Source: Petrolisthes cinctipes
Lineage: Eukaryota > Arthropoda > Malacostraca > Decapoda > Porcellanidae
DNA length: 64,000 nt
Direction of reading: 5' to 3'
Assembly (NCBI GenBank): GCA_033782935.1
Contig: JAWQEG010000166.1
Coordinates: forward strand, 896,001 to 960,000
Positions within the stretch are counted from its first letter, which is position 1. Each line of letters begins with the position of its first letter. Positions 39,764 to 54,446 of this stretch are shown here, in pieces. The position numbers and the translations under genes are program-made. Under the pieces are notes generated by a model that saw nothing but the letters and a program-made list of their open reading frames with translations, was not told the DNA's origin and did no database searches.

Positions 39764-42588
39764 CTAGGCATGTACATATCGCTTCTGGGACCCCAAAAAA
39801 TTTAATTTTCGGATGTTTTGAGCCTTAATTTTAGATATAAACGGGTTCTGAAGATGCATGCACATATCGACTTTTTGCACCTAAAATATCGATTTTTAGC
39901 ATGTTTGATCATGTTTTGGGCCTGTATTTTGAAAATACTCTTTGACACAGTAGGCATGTACAGATCGCTTCTGGAACCTAAAAATATAGAATATTCGGGT
40001 GTTTTGAGCCTGAATTTGAGATATAAACGGGTATTGAAGATTCATGCACATATCGACTTTTTGCACCTAAAATATCGATTTTGAGCATGTTTTGGGTCTG
40101 TATCTTGAAAACATTCTAGCAAGGATTAGGCATGTACAGATCGCTTCTGGGACCCAAAAACATCGAATTTTCGGGTTTTTTGAGCCTTAATTTGAAATAT
40201 ACACGGGTACAGAACATGCATGCACATATCGACTTTTGGCACCTAAAATATCGATTTGGAGCATGTTTTGGGCCTGTATTTTGAAAATACTCTTACACGG
40301 AGTAGGCATGTACAGATCGCTTCTGGGACCCAAAAACATCGAACTTTCGGGTTTTTTGAGCCTTAATTAGAGATATAAACGGGTACAGATGATGCATGCA
40401 CATATCGACTTTGGAAACCTAAAATATCTATTTTTAGCACGATTTGAGCCTATATTTTGAAAAAATTCTAGCACTGTGTAGGCATGTACAGATCGCTTCT
40501 GGGACTAAAACATATCGAATTTTCGGGTGTTTTGAGCCTGAATTTGGGATATAAACGGGTACAGAAGATGCATACACATATCGACTTTAGACACATAAAA
40601 TATCGATTTTGATCATGTTTTAGGCCTGTATTTTGAAAATATTCTAGCACTGAGTAGGCAGGTACAAATCGCGTCTAGGACCCAAAAATATCGAATATTC
40701 GGGTGTTTTGAGCCTAAATTTGAGATATAAACGGATACAGAAGATGAATGGACATATTGACTTTGGCCACCTAAAATATCGATTTTCAACATGTTTTGGG
40801 CCTGTATTTTTAAAATACTCTAACACGGAGTAGGCATGTACAGATCGCTTCTGTGACCCAAAAATATCGAATTTTCAGGGGTTTTGAGCCTGAATTTAAT
40901 ATATAAACGGGTACAGAAGATGCATGCACATATCGATTTTGGGCACCCAAAATATCGATTTTGATCATGTTTTGGGCCTGTATTTTTTAAATACTCTAAC
41001 ACGGAATAGGCATGTACAGATCGCTTCTGGGACCCAAAAACATCGAACTTTCGGGTGTTATGAGCCTGAATTTGATATATAAACGGGTACAGAAGATTCA
41101 TGCACATATCGACTTTGGAAACCTAAAATATCTATTTTTAGCACGATTTGAGCCTATATTTTGAAAAAATTCTAGCACTGTGTAGGCATGTACAGATCGC
41201 TTCTGGGACTAAAAAATATCGAATTTTCGGGTGTTTTGAGCCTGAATTTGGGATATAAACGGGTACAGAAGATGCATACACATATCGACTTTAGGCACAT
41301 AAAATATCGATTTTGATCATGTTTTAGGCCTGTATTTTGAAAATATTCTCGCACTGAGTAGGCAGGTACAGATCGCTACTAGGACCCAAAAATATCGAAT
41401 ATTCGGGGGTTTTGAGCCTAAATTTGAGATATAAACGGGTACAGAAGATGAATGCACATATTGACTTTGGCCACCTAAAATATCGATTTTCAACATGTTT
41501 TGGGCCTGTATTTTTAAAATACTCTAACACGGTGTAGGCATGTACAGATCGCTTCTGGGACCCTAAAAATAAAAAATTTCGGTTGTTTTGAGCATGAATT
41601 TGTGACATAAACGTGTAGAGAAGATGCATGCATATTTTGACTTTGGACACCTAAAATATCGATTTTTAGCACGATTTGAACCTATATTTTTAAAAAATTC
41701 TAGCACTGAGTAGGCATGTACAGATCGCTTCTGGGACCCAAAAATATCGAATTTTCGGGTGTTTTGAGCCTGAATTTGAGATATAAACGGGTACTGAAGA
41801 TGCATGCACACATCGACTTTTTGCACCTAAAATATCGATTTTGACCATTTTTTTGGTCTGTATCTTGAAAACATTCTTGCAAGGAGTAGGCATGTACAGA
41901 TTGCTTCTGGGACCCAAAAAAAACGAATTTTCGTGTGTTTTGAGCCTGAATTTGAGATATAAACGGGTACAGAACATGCATGCACATATCGACTTTGGGC
42001 ACCCAAAATATCGATTTTTAGCATGTTTTGGGCCTATATTTTGAAAATATTCTAGCACTTAGTAGGCACGTACAGATCGCTTCTTGTACCAAAAATATCG
42101 ATTTTTCGGGTATATTAAGCCTGAATTTGGGATATAAACGAGTACAGAAGATGCATACACATATTGACTTTAGGCACCTAAAATATCGATTTTCATCATG
42201 TTTTGGGCCTTTATTTTGAAAACACTCTAACACGGAGTAGGCATGTACAGATCGCTTCTGTGACCCAAAAATATCAAATTTTCTTTCGTTTAGAGCCTGA
42301 TTCTGGGTTATAAACGGGTACAGAAGATGCATCCACATATCGACTTTGGGCACCGAAAATATCGATTTTGAGCATGTTTTGGGCCTGAATTTTGAAAATA
42401 GTCTCACACGGAGTAGGCATGTACAGATCGCTTCTTGGACCCAAAAATATCGAATTTTTGGGTGTTTTGAGTCTGAATTTGATATTTAAACGGGTACAGA
42501 AGTTGCATTCACATATCGTCTTTGAACACCTAAAATATCGATTTTGAGCATGTTTTGGGTCTATCATTTAAAAATATTCTAGCACTGA
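39764..42588 (+). repeat. Second cassette-plus-linker segment (2825 bp)
   Basis: It pairs with 31635-35162. It has the same CTAGG marker unit, one copy of the seven-unit cassette rather than two, about three extra units near 40250-40800, and the same linker. It separates H2 from H3. Confidence 0.78.
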
Positions 42589-44887
42589 GTAGGCATGTAC
42601 ATATCGCTTCTGGGACCCAAAAAAATTGAATTTTCGGATGTTTTGAGCCTTAATTTAAGATATAAACGGGTTCTGAAGATGCATGCACATATCGACTTTT
42701 TGCACCTAAAATATCGATTTTTAGCATGTTTGATCATGTTTTGGGCCTGTATTTTGAAAATACTCTTTGACGGAGTAGGCATGTACAGATCACTTCTGGA
42801 ACCTAAAAATATAGAATTTTCGGGTGTTTTGAACCTGAATTTGAGATATAAACGGGTATTGAAGATTCATGCACATATCGACTTTTTGCACCTAAAATAT
42901 CGATTTTGAGCATGTTTTGGGTCTGTATCTTGAAAACATTCTAGCAAGGATTAGGCATGTACAGATTGCTTCTGGGACTCAAAAACATCGAATTTTCGGG
43001 TTTTTTGAGCCTTAATTTGAGATATAAACGCGTACAGAACATGCATGCACATATCGACTTTGGGCACCTAAAATATCGATTTTGAGCATGTTTTGGGCCT
43101 GTATTTTGAAAATACTCTTACACGGAGTAGGCATGTACAGATCGCTTCTGGGACCCAAAAACATCGAATTTTCAGGGGTTTTGAGCCTTAATTTGAGATA
43201 TAAACGGGTACAGAACATGCATGCACATATCGACTTTGGTCACCGAGAATATCGATTTTGAGCATGTTTTGGGCCTGTATTTTCAAAATACTCTTACACG
43301 GAGTAGGCATGTACAGATCGCTTTTGGAACCCAAAAATATCGAATTTTCGGAAGTTTCGAGCCTGAATTTTGGATATAAACGGGTACAGAAGATGCATGG
43401 ACGTATGGACTTTGGGCCTCCAAAATATTGATTTTTAGCATGTTTTGGGCCTATACTTTTGAGAATATTCTAGCACTGAGTAGGCATGTACATATCGCTT
43501 CTTTAACCCAAAAATATCGAATTTTCGGGTGTTTTAAGCAAAAATTTGGGATATAAACGGGTACAGAAGATGCATACACATATTGAATTTAGGTACCTAA
43601 AATATCGATTTTCAGCATGTTTTGGGCCTGTATTTTGAAAATACTCTAACACGGAGTAGGCATGTACAGATCGCTTCTGGGACCTAAAAATATCGAATTT
43701 TCGGGTGTTTTGATCCTGAATTTGAGATATAAACGGGTACTGAAGATGCATGCACATATCGACTCTTTGCACCTAAAATATCGATTTTGACCATGTTTTG
43801 GGTCTGTATCTTGAAAACATTCTAGCAAGAAGTAGGCATGTACAGATCGCTTCTGGGACCCAAAAAAAACTAATTTTCGGGTGTTATGAGCCTGAATTCG
43901 ATATATAATCGGGTACAGATGATGCATGCACATATCGACTTTGGGCACCCAAAATATCGATTTTTAGCATGTTTTTGGCCTACATTTTGAAAATATTCTA
44001 GCACTGAGTAGGCATGTACAGATCGCTTCTGGAACCGAAAAATATCGAATTTTGGGAAGTTTTGAGCCTGAATTTGGGATATAAACGGGTACAGAAGATG
44101 CATGGACATATGGACTTTGGGCCTCCAAAATATCGATTTTTAGCATGTTTTGGGCCTATATTTTTTAGAATATTCTAGCACTGAGTAGGCATGTACAGAT
44201 CGCTTCTTGGACCCAAAAATATCGAATTTTCGGGTGTTTTAAGCCTAAATTTGAGATATAAACGGGTATTGAAGATGCATGCACATATCGACTTTTTGCA
44301 CCTAAAATATCGATTTTGAGCATGTTTTGGGTCTGTATCTTGAAAACATTCTAGCAAGGAGTAGGCATGTTCAGATCACTTCTGGGACCCAAAATTATCG
44401 AATTTTCGGGTGTTTTGAGCCTGAATTTGAGATATAAACGGGTAAAGAACATGCATGCACATATCGACTTTGGGAACCGAAAATATCGATTTTGAGCATG
44501 TTTTGGGCCTGTATTTTGTAAATACTCTTACACGGAGTAGGCATGTACAGATCGCTTCTTGGACCCAAAAATATCGAGTTTTCGGGTGTTTTGAGTCTGA
44601 ATTTGATATATAAACGGGTAAAGATGATGCATGCACATATCGATTTTGGGCACCCAAAATATCGATTTTGATCATGATTTGGGCCTGTTTTTTTTAAATA
44701 CTCTAACACGGAGTAGGCATGTACCGATCGCTTCTTGGACCCAAAAACATCGAACTTTCGGTTGTTATGAGCCTAAATTTGAGATATAAACGGGTACAGA
44801 AGTTGCATTCACATATCGTCTATGGGCACCTAAAATATCGATTTTTAGCATTTTTGGGTCTATCATTTAAAAATATTCTAGCACTGA
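42589..44887 (+). repeat. 13-unit HOR, copy H3 (2299 bp)
   Basis: It shares several changes only with H4: GATCACTTCTGGAACC, TTTTGAACCTGAATTTG, AAACGCGTACAG, and CTATACTTTTGAG. H3 and H4 are therefore a recent tandem pair. Confidence 0.9.
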
Positions 44888-47186
44888 GTAGGCATGTACA
44901 TATCGCTTCTGGGACCCAAAAAAATTGAATTTTCGGATGTTTTGAGCCTTAATTTAAGATATAAACGGGTTCTGAAGATGCATGCACATATCGACTTTTT
45001 GCACCTAAAATATCGATTTTTAGCATGTTTGATCATGTTTTGGGCCTGTATTTTGAAAATACTCTTTGACGGAGTAGGCATGTACAGATCACTTCTGGAA
45101 CCTAAAAATATAGAATTTTCGGGTGTTTTGAACCTGAATTTGAGATATAAACGGGTATTGAAGATTCATGCACATATCGACTTTTTGCACCTAAAATATC
45201 GATTTTGAGCATGTTCTGGGTCTGTATCTTGAAAACATTCTAGCAAGGATTAGGCATGTACAGATTGCTTCTGGGACCCAAAAACATCGAATTTTCGGGT
45301 TTTTTGAGCCTTAATTTGAGATATAAACGCGTACAGAACATGCATGCACATATCGACTTTGGGCACCTAAAATATCGATTTGGAGCATGTTTTGGGCCTG
45401 TATTTTGAAAATACTCTTACACGGAGTAGGCATGTACAGATCGCTTCTGGGACCCAAAAACATCGAATTTTCAGGGGTTTTGAGCCTTAATTTGAGATAT
45501 AAACGGGTACAGAACATGCATGCACATATCGACTTTGGTCACCGAGAATATCGATTTTGAGCATGTTTTGGGCCTGTATTTTCAAAATACTCTTACACGG
45601 AGTAGGCATGTACAGATCGCTTTTGGAACCCAAAAATATCGAATTTTCGGAAGTTTTGAGCCTGAATTTTGGATATAAACGGGTACAGAAGATGCATGGA
45701 CGTATGGACTTTGGGCCTCCAAAATATTGATTTTTAGCATGTTTTGGGCCTATACTTTTGAGAATATTCTAGCACTGAGTAGGCATGTACATATCGCTTC
45801 TTTAACCCAAAAATATCGAATTTTCGGGTGTTTTAAGCAAAAATTTGGGATATAAACGGGTACAGAAGATGTATACACATATTGAATTTAGGTACCTAAA
45901 ATATCGATTTTCAGCATGTTTTGGGCCTGTATTTTGAAAATACTCTAACACGGAGTAGGCATGTACAGATCGCTTCTGGGACCTAAAAATATCGAATTTT
46001 CGGGTGTTTTGATCCGGAATTTGAGATATAAACGGGTACTGAAGATGCATGCACATATCGACTCTTTGCACCTAAAATATCGATTTTGACCATGTTTTGG
46101 GTCTGTATCTTGAAAACATTCTAGCAAGAAGTAGGCATGTACAGATCGCTTCTGGGACCCAAAAAAAACTAATTTTCGGGTGTTATGAGCCTGAATTCGA
46201 TATATAATCGGGTACAGATGATGCATGCACATATCGACTTTGGGCACCCAAAATATCGATTTTTAGCATGTTTTTGGCCTACATTTTGAAAATATTCTAG
46301 CACTGAGTAGGCATGTACAGATCGCTTCTGGAACCGAAAAATATCGAATTTTGGGAAGTTTTGAGCCTGAATTTGGGATATAAACGGGTACAGAAGATGC
46401 ATGGACATATGGACTTTGGGCCTCCAAAATATCGATTTTTAGCATGTTTTGGGCCTATATTTTTTAGAATATTCTAGCACTGAGTAGGCATGTACAGATC
46501 GCTTCTTGGACCCAAAAATATCGAATTTTCGGGTGTTTTAAGCCTAAATTTGAGATATAAACGGGTATTGAAGATGCATGCACATATCGACTTTTTGCAC
46601 CTAAAATATCGATTTTGAGCATGTTTTGGGTCTGTATCTTGAAAACATTCTAGCAAGGAGTAGGCATGTTCAGATCACTTCTGGGACCCAAAATTATCGA
46701 ATTTTCGGGTCTTTTGAGCCTGAATTTGAGATATAAACGGGTAAAGAACATGCATGCACATATCGACTTTGGGAACCGAAAATATTGATTTTGAGCATGT
46801 TTTGGGCCTGTATTTTGTAAATACTCTTACACGGAGTAGGCATGTACAGATCGCTTCTTGGACCCAAAAATATCGAGTTTTCGGGTGTTTTGAGTCTGAA
46901 TTTGATATATAAACGGGTAAAGATGATGCATGCACATATCGATTTTGGGCACCCAAAATATCGATTTTGATCATGTTTTGGGCCTGTTTTTTTTAAATAC
47001 TCTAACACGGAGTAGGCATGTACCGATCGCTTCTTGGACCCAAAAACATCGAACTTTCGGGTGTTATGAGCCTAAATTTGAGATATAAACGGGTACAGAA
47101 GTTGCATTCACATATCGTCTTTGGGCACCTAAAATATCGATTTTTAGCATTTTTGGGTCTATCATTTAAAAATATTCTAGCACTGA
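44888..47186 (+). repeat. 13-unit HOR, copy H4 (2299 bp)
   Basis: It is the near-identical neighbour of H3 at exactly 2299 bp, with scattered private single changes (for example ATGTTCTGGG near 45213 and GATCCGGAATTTG near 46012). Confidence 0.9.
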
Positions 47187-50100
47187 GTAGGCATGTACAT
47201 ATCGCTTCTGGGACCCAAAAAAATTGAATTTTCGGATGTTTTGAGCCTTAATTTAAGATATAAACGGGTTCTGAAGATGCATGCACATATCGACTTTTTG
47301 CACCTAAAATATCGATTTTTAGCATGTTTGATCATGTTTTGGGCCTGTATTTTGAAAATACTCTTTGACGGAGTAGGCATGTACAGATCGCTTCTGGAAC
47401 CTAAAAATATAGAATTTTCGGGTGTTTTGAGCCTGAATTTGAGATATAAACGGGTATTGAAGATTCATGCACATATCGACTTTTTGCACCTAAAATATCG
47501 ATTTTGAGCATGTTTTGGGTCTGTATCTTGAAAACATTCTAGCATGGATTAGGCATGTACAGATTGCTTCTGGGACCCAAAAACATCGAATTTTCGGGTT
47601 TTTTGAGCCTTAATTTGAGATATAAACGGGAACAGAACATGCATGCACATATCGACTTTGGGCACCTAAAATATCGATTTGGAGCATGTTTTGGGCCTGT
47701 ATTTTGAAAATACTCTTACACGGAGTAGGCATGTACAGATCGCTTCTGGGACCCAAAAACATCGAATTTTCGGGTTTTTTGAGCCTTAATTTGAGATATA
47801 AACGGGTACAGAACATGCATGCACATATCGACTTTGGTCACCGAGAATATCGATTTTGAGCATGTTTTGGGCCTGTATTTTGAAAATACTCTTACACGGA
47901 GTAGGCATGTACAGATCGCTTTTGGAACCCAAAAATATCGAATTTTCGGAAGTTTTGAGCCTGAATTTGGGATATAAACGGGTACAGAAGATGCATGGAC
48001 GTATGGACTTTGGGCCTCCAAAATATTGATTTTTAGCATGTTTTGGGCCTATATTTTTGAGAATATTCTAGCACTGAGTAGGCATGTACATATCGCTTCT
48101 TTAACCCAAAAATATCGAATTTTCGGGTGTTTTAAGCAAAAATTTGGGATATAAACGGGTACAGAAGATGCATACACATATTGACTTTAGGTACCTAAAA
48201 TATCGATTTTCAGCATGTTTTGGGCCTGTATTTTGAAAATACTCTTTGACGGAGTAGGCATGTACAGATCGCTTCTGGGACCTAAAAATATAGAATTTTC
48301 GGGTGTTTTGAGCCTGAATTTGAGATACAAATGGGTATTGAAGATTCATGCACATATCGACTTTTTGCACCTAAAATATCGATTTTAAGCATGTTTTGGG
48401 TCTGTATCTTGAAAACATTCTAGCAAGGAGTAGGCATGTACAGATCGCTTCTGGGACCCAAAAACATCGAATTTTCGTATTTTTTTAGTCTTAATTTGAG
48501 ATATAAACGGGTACAGATGATACATGCACATATCGACTTTGGAAACCTAAAATATCTATATTTAGCACGATTTGAGCCTATATTTTGAAAAAATTCTAGC
48601 ACTGTGTAGGCATGTACAGATCGCTTCTGGGACTAAAACATATCGAATTTTCGAGTGTTTTGAGCCTGAATTTGGGATATAAACGGGTACAGAAGATGCA
48701 TACACATATCGACTTTAGACACATAAAATATCGATTTTGATCATGTTTTAGGCCTGTATTTTGAAAATATTCTAGCACTGAGTAGGCAGGTACAAATCGC
48801 GTCTAGGACCCAAAAATATCGAATATTCTTGTGTTTTGAGCCTAAATTTGAGATATAAACGGGTACAGAAGATGAATGCACATATTGACTTTGGCCACCT
48901 AAAATATCGATTTTCAACATGTTTTGGGCCTGTATTTTTAAAATACTCTAACACGGACTAGGCATGTACAGATCGCTTCTGTGACCCAAAAATATCGAAT
49001 TTTCAGGGGTTTTGAGCCTGAATTTAATATATAAACGGGTACAGAAGATGCATGCACATATCGATTTTGGGCACCCAAAATATCGATTTTGATCATGTTT
49101 TGGGCCTGTTTTTTTTAAATACTCTAACACGGAGTAGGCATGTACAGATCGCTTCTGGGACACAAAAACATCGAACTTTCGGGTGTTATGAGCCTGAATT
49201 TGATATATAAACGGGTAAAGAAGATTCATGCACATATCGACTTTGGAAACCTAAAATATCTATTTTTAGCACGATTTGAGCCTATATTTTGAAAAAATTC
49301 TAGCACTGTGTAGGCATGTACAGATCGCTTCTGAGACTAAAATATATCGAATTTTCGGGTGTTTTGAGCCTGAATTTGGGATATAAACGGGTACAGAAGA
49401 TGCATACACATATCGACTTTAGGCACATAAAATATCGATTTTGATCATGTTTTAGGCCTGTATTTTGAAAATATTCTAGCACTGAGTAGGCAGGTACAGA
49501 TCGCTACTAGGACCCAAAAATATCGAATATTCGGGGGTTTTGAGCCTAAATTTGAGATATAAACGGGTACAGAAGATGAATGCACATATTGACTTTAGGT
49601 ACCTAAAATATAGATTTTCAGCATGTTTTGGGCCTGTATTTTGAAAATACTCTTACACGGAGTAGGCATGTACAGATCGCTTCTGGGACCTAAAAATATC
49701 GAATTTTCGGGTGTTTTGATCCTGAATTTGAGATATAAACGGGTACTGAAGATGCATGCACATATCGACTTTTTGCACCTAAAATATCGATTTTGACCAT
49801 GTTTTGGGTCTGTATCTTGAAAACATTCTAGCAAGAAGTAGGCATGTACAGATCGCTTCTGGGACCCAAAAAAAACTAATTTTCGGGTGTTATGAGCCTG
49901 AATTCGATATATAATCGGGTACAGATGATGCATGCACATATCGACTTTGGGCACCCAAAATATCGATTTTTAGCATGTTTTTGGCCTACATTTTGAAAAT
50001 ATTCTAGCACTGAGAAGGCATGTACAGATCGCTTCTGGAACCGAAAAATATCGAATTTTCGAAAGTTTTGAGCCTGAATTTGGGATATAAACGGGTACAG

Positions 50101-50893
50101 AAGATGCATGGACATATGGACTTTGGGCCTCCAAAATATCGATTTTTAGCATGTTTTGGGCCTATATTTTTTAGAATATTCTAGCACTGCGTAGGCATGT
50201 ACAGATCGCTTCTTAAACCCAAAAATATCGAATTTTCGGGTGTTTTAAGCCTAAATTTGAGATATAAACGGGTATTGAAGATGCATGCACATATCGACTT
50301 TTTGCACCTAAAATATCGATTTTGAGCATGTTTTGGGTCTGTATCTTGAAAACATTCTAGCAAGGAGTAGGCATGTTCAGATCGCTTCTGGGACCCAAAA
50401 TTATCGAATTTTCGGGTGTTTTGAGCCTGAATTTGAGATATAAACGGGTAAAGAACATGCATGCACATATCGACTTTGGGAACCGAAAATATCGATTTTG
50501 AGCATGTTTTGGGCCTGTATTTTGAAAATACTCTTACACGGAGTAGGCATGTACAGATCGCTTCTGGGACCCAAAAATATCGAATTTTCGGGTGTTTTGA
50601 GTCTGAATTTGATATATAAACGGGTAAAGAAGATGCATGCACATATCGATTTTGGGCACCCAAAATATCGATTTTGATCATGTTTTGGGCCTGTTTTTTT
50701 TAAATACTCTTACACGGAGTAGGCATGTACCGATCGCTTCTTGGACCCTAAAACATCGAACTTTCGGGTGTTATGAGCCTAAATTTGAGATATAAACGGG
50801 TACAGAAGTTGCATTCACATATCGTCTTTTTTCACCTAAAATATCGATTTTTAGCATTTTTGGGTCTATCATTTAAAAATATTCCAGCACTGA
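47187..50893 (+). repeat. 13-unit HOR interrupted by an 8-unit cassette, copy H5 (3707 bp)
   Basis: The left part follows H1 to about 48250. The middle (about 48430-49590) follows 40300-41470 at a spacing of 8128 bp. The right part from about 49595 resumes the H1 order at a spacing of 13432 bp (49876/36444, 50181/36749). The excess over 2299 bp is 1408 bp, exactly eight units. Confidence 0.82.
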
Positions 50894-53556
50894 GTAGGCA
50901 TGTACAGATCGCTTCTGGGACCCAAAAAAATTGAATTTTCGGGTGTTTTGAGAATTAATTTAAGATATAAACGGGTTCTGAAGATGCATGCACATATCGA
51001 CTTTTTGCACGTAAAATATCGATTTTTAGCATGTTTGATCATGTTTTGGGCCTGTATTTTGAAAATACTCTTTGACGGAGTAGGCATGTACAGATCGCTT
51101 CTGGGACCTAAAAATATAGAATTTTCGGGTGTTATGAGCCTGAATTTGATATATAAACGGGTAAAGAAGATTCATGCACATATCGACTTTGGAAACCTAA
51201 AATATCTATTTTTAGCACGATTTGAGCCTATATTTTGAAAAAATTCTAGCACTGTGTAGGCATGTACAGATCGCTTCTGAGACTAAAAAATATCGAATTT
51301 TCGGGTGTTTTGAGCCTGAATTTGGGATATAAACGGGTACAGAAGATGCATACACATATCGACTTTAGGCACATAAAATATAGATTTTCATCATGTTTTA
51401 GGCCTGTATTTTGAAAATATTCTAGCACTGAGTAGGCAGGTACAGATCGCTACTAGGACCCAAAAATATCGAATATTCGGGGGTTTTGAGCCTAAATTTG
51501 AGATATAAACGGGTACAGAAGATGAATGCACATATTGACTTTGGCCACCTAAAATATCGATTTTCAACATGTTTTGGGTCTGTATTTTTAAAATACTCTA
51601 ACACGGAGTAGGCATGTACAGATAGCTTCTGGGACCCTAAAAAATAAAATTTTCGGGTGTTTTGAGCCTTAATTTAAGATATAAACGGGTTCTGAACATG
51701 CATGCACATATCGACTTTTTGCACCTAAAATATCGATTTTTAGCATGTTTGATCATGTTTTGGGCCTGTATTTTGAAAATACTCGTTGACGGAGTAGGCA
51801 TGTACAGATCGCTTCTGGGACCTAAAAATATAGAATTTTCGGGTGTTTTGAGCCTGAATTTGAGATATAAACGGGTATTGAAGATTCATGCACATATCGA
51901 CTTTTTGCACCTAAAATATCGATTTTGAGCATGTTTTGGGTCTGTATCTTGAAAACATTCTAGCAAGGAGTAGGCATGTACAGATCGGTTCTGGGACCCA
52001 AAAACCTCGAATTTTCGTTTTTTTTTAGTCTTAATTTGAGATATAAACGGGTTCAGAACATGCATGCACATATCGACTTTGGGCATCGAAAATATCGATT
52101 TTGAGCATGTTTTGGGCCTGTATTTTGAAAATACTCTTACACGGAGTAGGCATGTACGGATCACTTCTGTGACCCAAAAACATCGAATTTTCAGGTGTTT
52201 TATGCCTGAATTTAAGATATAAACGGGTACTGAAGATGCATGCACATATCGACTTTTTGCACCTAAAATATCGATTTTGACCATGTTTTGGGTCTGTATC
52301 TTGAAAACATTCTAGAAAGAGGTAGGCATGTACAGATCGCTTCTGGGACCCAAAAAAAACGAATTTTCTGGTGTTATGAGCCTGAATTCGATATATAAAC
52401 GGGTACAGATGATGCATGCACATATCGACTTTGGGCACCCAAAATATCGATTTTTAGCATGTTTTTGGCCTACATTTTGAAAATATTCTAGCACTGACTA
52501 GGCATGTACAGATCGCTTCTGGAACCGAAAAATATCGAATTTTCGGAAGTTTTGAGCCTGAATTTGGGATATAAACGGGTACAGAAGATGCATGGACATA
52601 TGGACTTTGGGACTCCAAAATATCGATTTTTAGCATGTTTTGGGCCTATATTTTTGAAAATATTCTAGCACTGAGTAGGCATGTACAGATCGCTTCTTCG
52701 ACCCAAAAATATCGAATTTTCGGGTGTTTTAAGCCTAAATTTGAGATATAAACGGGTATTGAAGATGCATGCACATATCGACTTTTTGCACCTAAAATAT
52801 CGATTTTGAGCATGTTTTGGGTCTGTATCTTGAAAACATTCTAGCAAGGAGTAGGCATGTACAGATCGCTTCTGGGACCCAAAAAAAATTGAATTTTCGG
52901 TTGTTTTGAGCCTTAATTTAAGATATAAACGGGTTCTGAAGATGCATGCACATATCGACTTTTTGCACCTAAAATATCGATTTTGACCATGTTTTGGGTC
53001 TGTATCTTTAAAACATTCTAGCAAGAAGTAGGCATGTACAGATCGCTTCTGGGACCCAAAAAAAACTAATTTTCGGGTGTTATGATCCTGAATTCGATAT
53101 ATAAACGGGTACAGATGATGCATGCACATATCGACTTTCGGCACCCAAAATATCGATTTTTAGCATGTTTTTGGCCTACATTTTGAAAATATTCTAGCAC
53201 TGACTAGGCATGTACAGATCGCTTCTGGGACCCAAAATTATCGAATTTTCGGGTGTTTTGAGCCTGAATTTGAGATATAAACGGGTAAAGAACATGCATG
53301 CACATATCGACTTTGGGAACCGAAAATATCGATTTTGAGCATGTTTTGGGCCTGTATTTTGAAAATACTCTTACACGGAGTAGGCATGTACAGATCGTTT
53401 TTTGGACCCAAAAATATCGAATTTTTCGGGTGTTTTGAGTCTGAATTTGATATATAAACGGGTACAGAAGATGCATGCACATATCGATTTTGGGCACCCA
53501 AAATATCGATTTTGATCATGTTTTGGGTCTATCATTTAAAAATATTCTAGCACTGA
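50894..53556 (+). repeat. Scrambled derivative of the 13-unit HOR (2663 bp)
   Basis: It has two insertion-marker units (near 51030 and 51750) and cassette units between them, then H-type units in altered order to 53556. Units near 52320-52660 and 53030-53200 repeat the GAATTCGATATATAAACGGG type. There is no gene. Confidence 0.75.
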
Positions 53557-54446
53557 GTAGGCATGTACATATCGCTTCTGGGACCCAAAAAAATTGAATT
53601 TTCGGGTGTTTTGAGCCTTAATTTAAGATATAAACGGGTTCTGAACATGCATGCACATATCGACTTTTTGCACCTAAAATATCGATTTTTAGCATGTTTG
53701 ATCATGTTTTGGGCCTGTATTTTGAAAATACTCTTTGACGGAGTAGGCATGTACAGATCGCTTCTGGGACCTAAAAATATAGAATTTTCGGGTGTTTTGA
53801 GCCTGAATTTGAGATATAAACGGGTATTGAAGATTCATGCACATATCGACTTTTTGCACCTAAAATATCGATTTTGAGCATGTTTTGGGTCTGTATCTTG
53901 AAAACATTCTAGCATGGAGTAGGCATGTACAGATCGCTTCTGGGACCCAAAAACATCGAATTTTCGTTTTTTTTTAGTCTTAATTTGAGATATAAACGGG
54001 TACAGAACATGCATGCACATATCGACTTTGGGCACCGAAAATATCGATTTTGAGCATGTTTTGGGCCTGTATTTTGAAAATACTCTTACACGGAGTAGGC
54101 ATGTACAGATCGCTTCTTGGACCCAAAAATATCCAATTTTCGGGTGTTTTGAGTCTGAATTTGATATTTAAACGGGTACAGAAGATGCATGCACATATCG
54201 ATTTTGGGCACCCAAAATATCGATTTTGATCATGTTTTCGGCCTGTTTTTTTTAAATACTCTAACACGGAGTAGGCATGTACAGATCCCTTCTGGGACCC
54301 AAAAACATCGAACTTTCGGGTGTTATGAGCTTAAATTTGAGATATAAACGGGTACAGAAGTTGCATTCACATATCGTCTTTGGGCACCTAAAAATATCGA
54401 TTTTTAGCATTTTTGGGTCTATCATTTAAAAATATTCTAGCACTTA
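53557..54446 (+). repeat. Five-unit HOR, copy 1 (890 bp)
   Basis: It starts with the insertion-marker unit. It includes a unit with CGTTTTTTTTTAGTC, one with AAATATCCAATTTTC and one with ACAGATCCCTTCTGG. The same five units follow at 54447. Confidence 0.88.
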
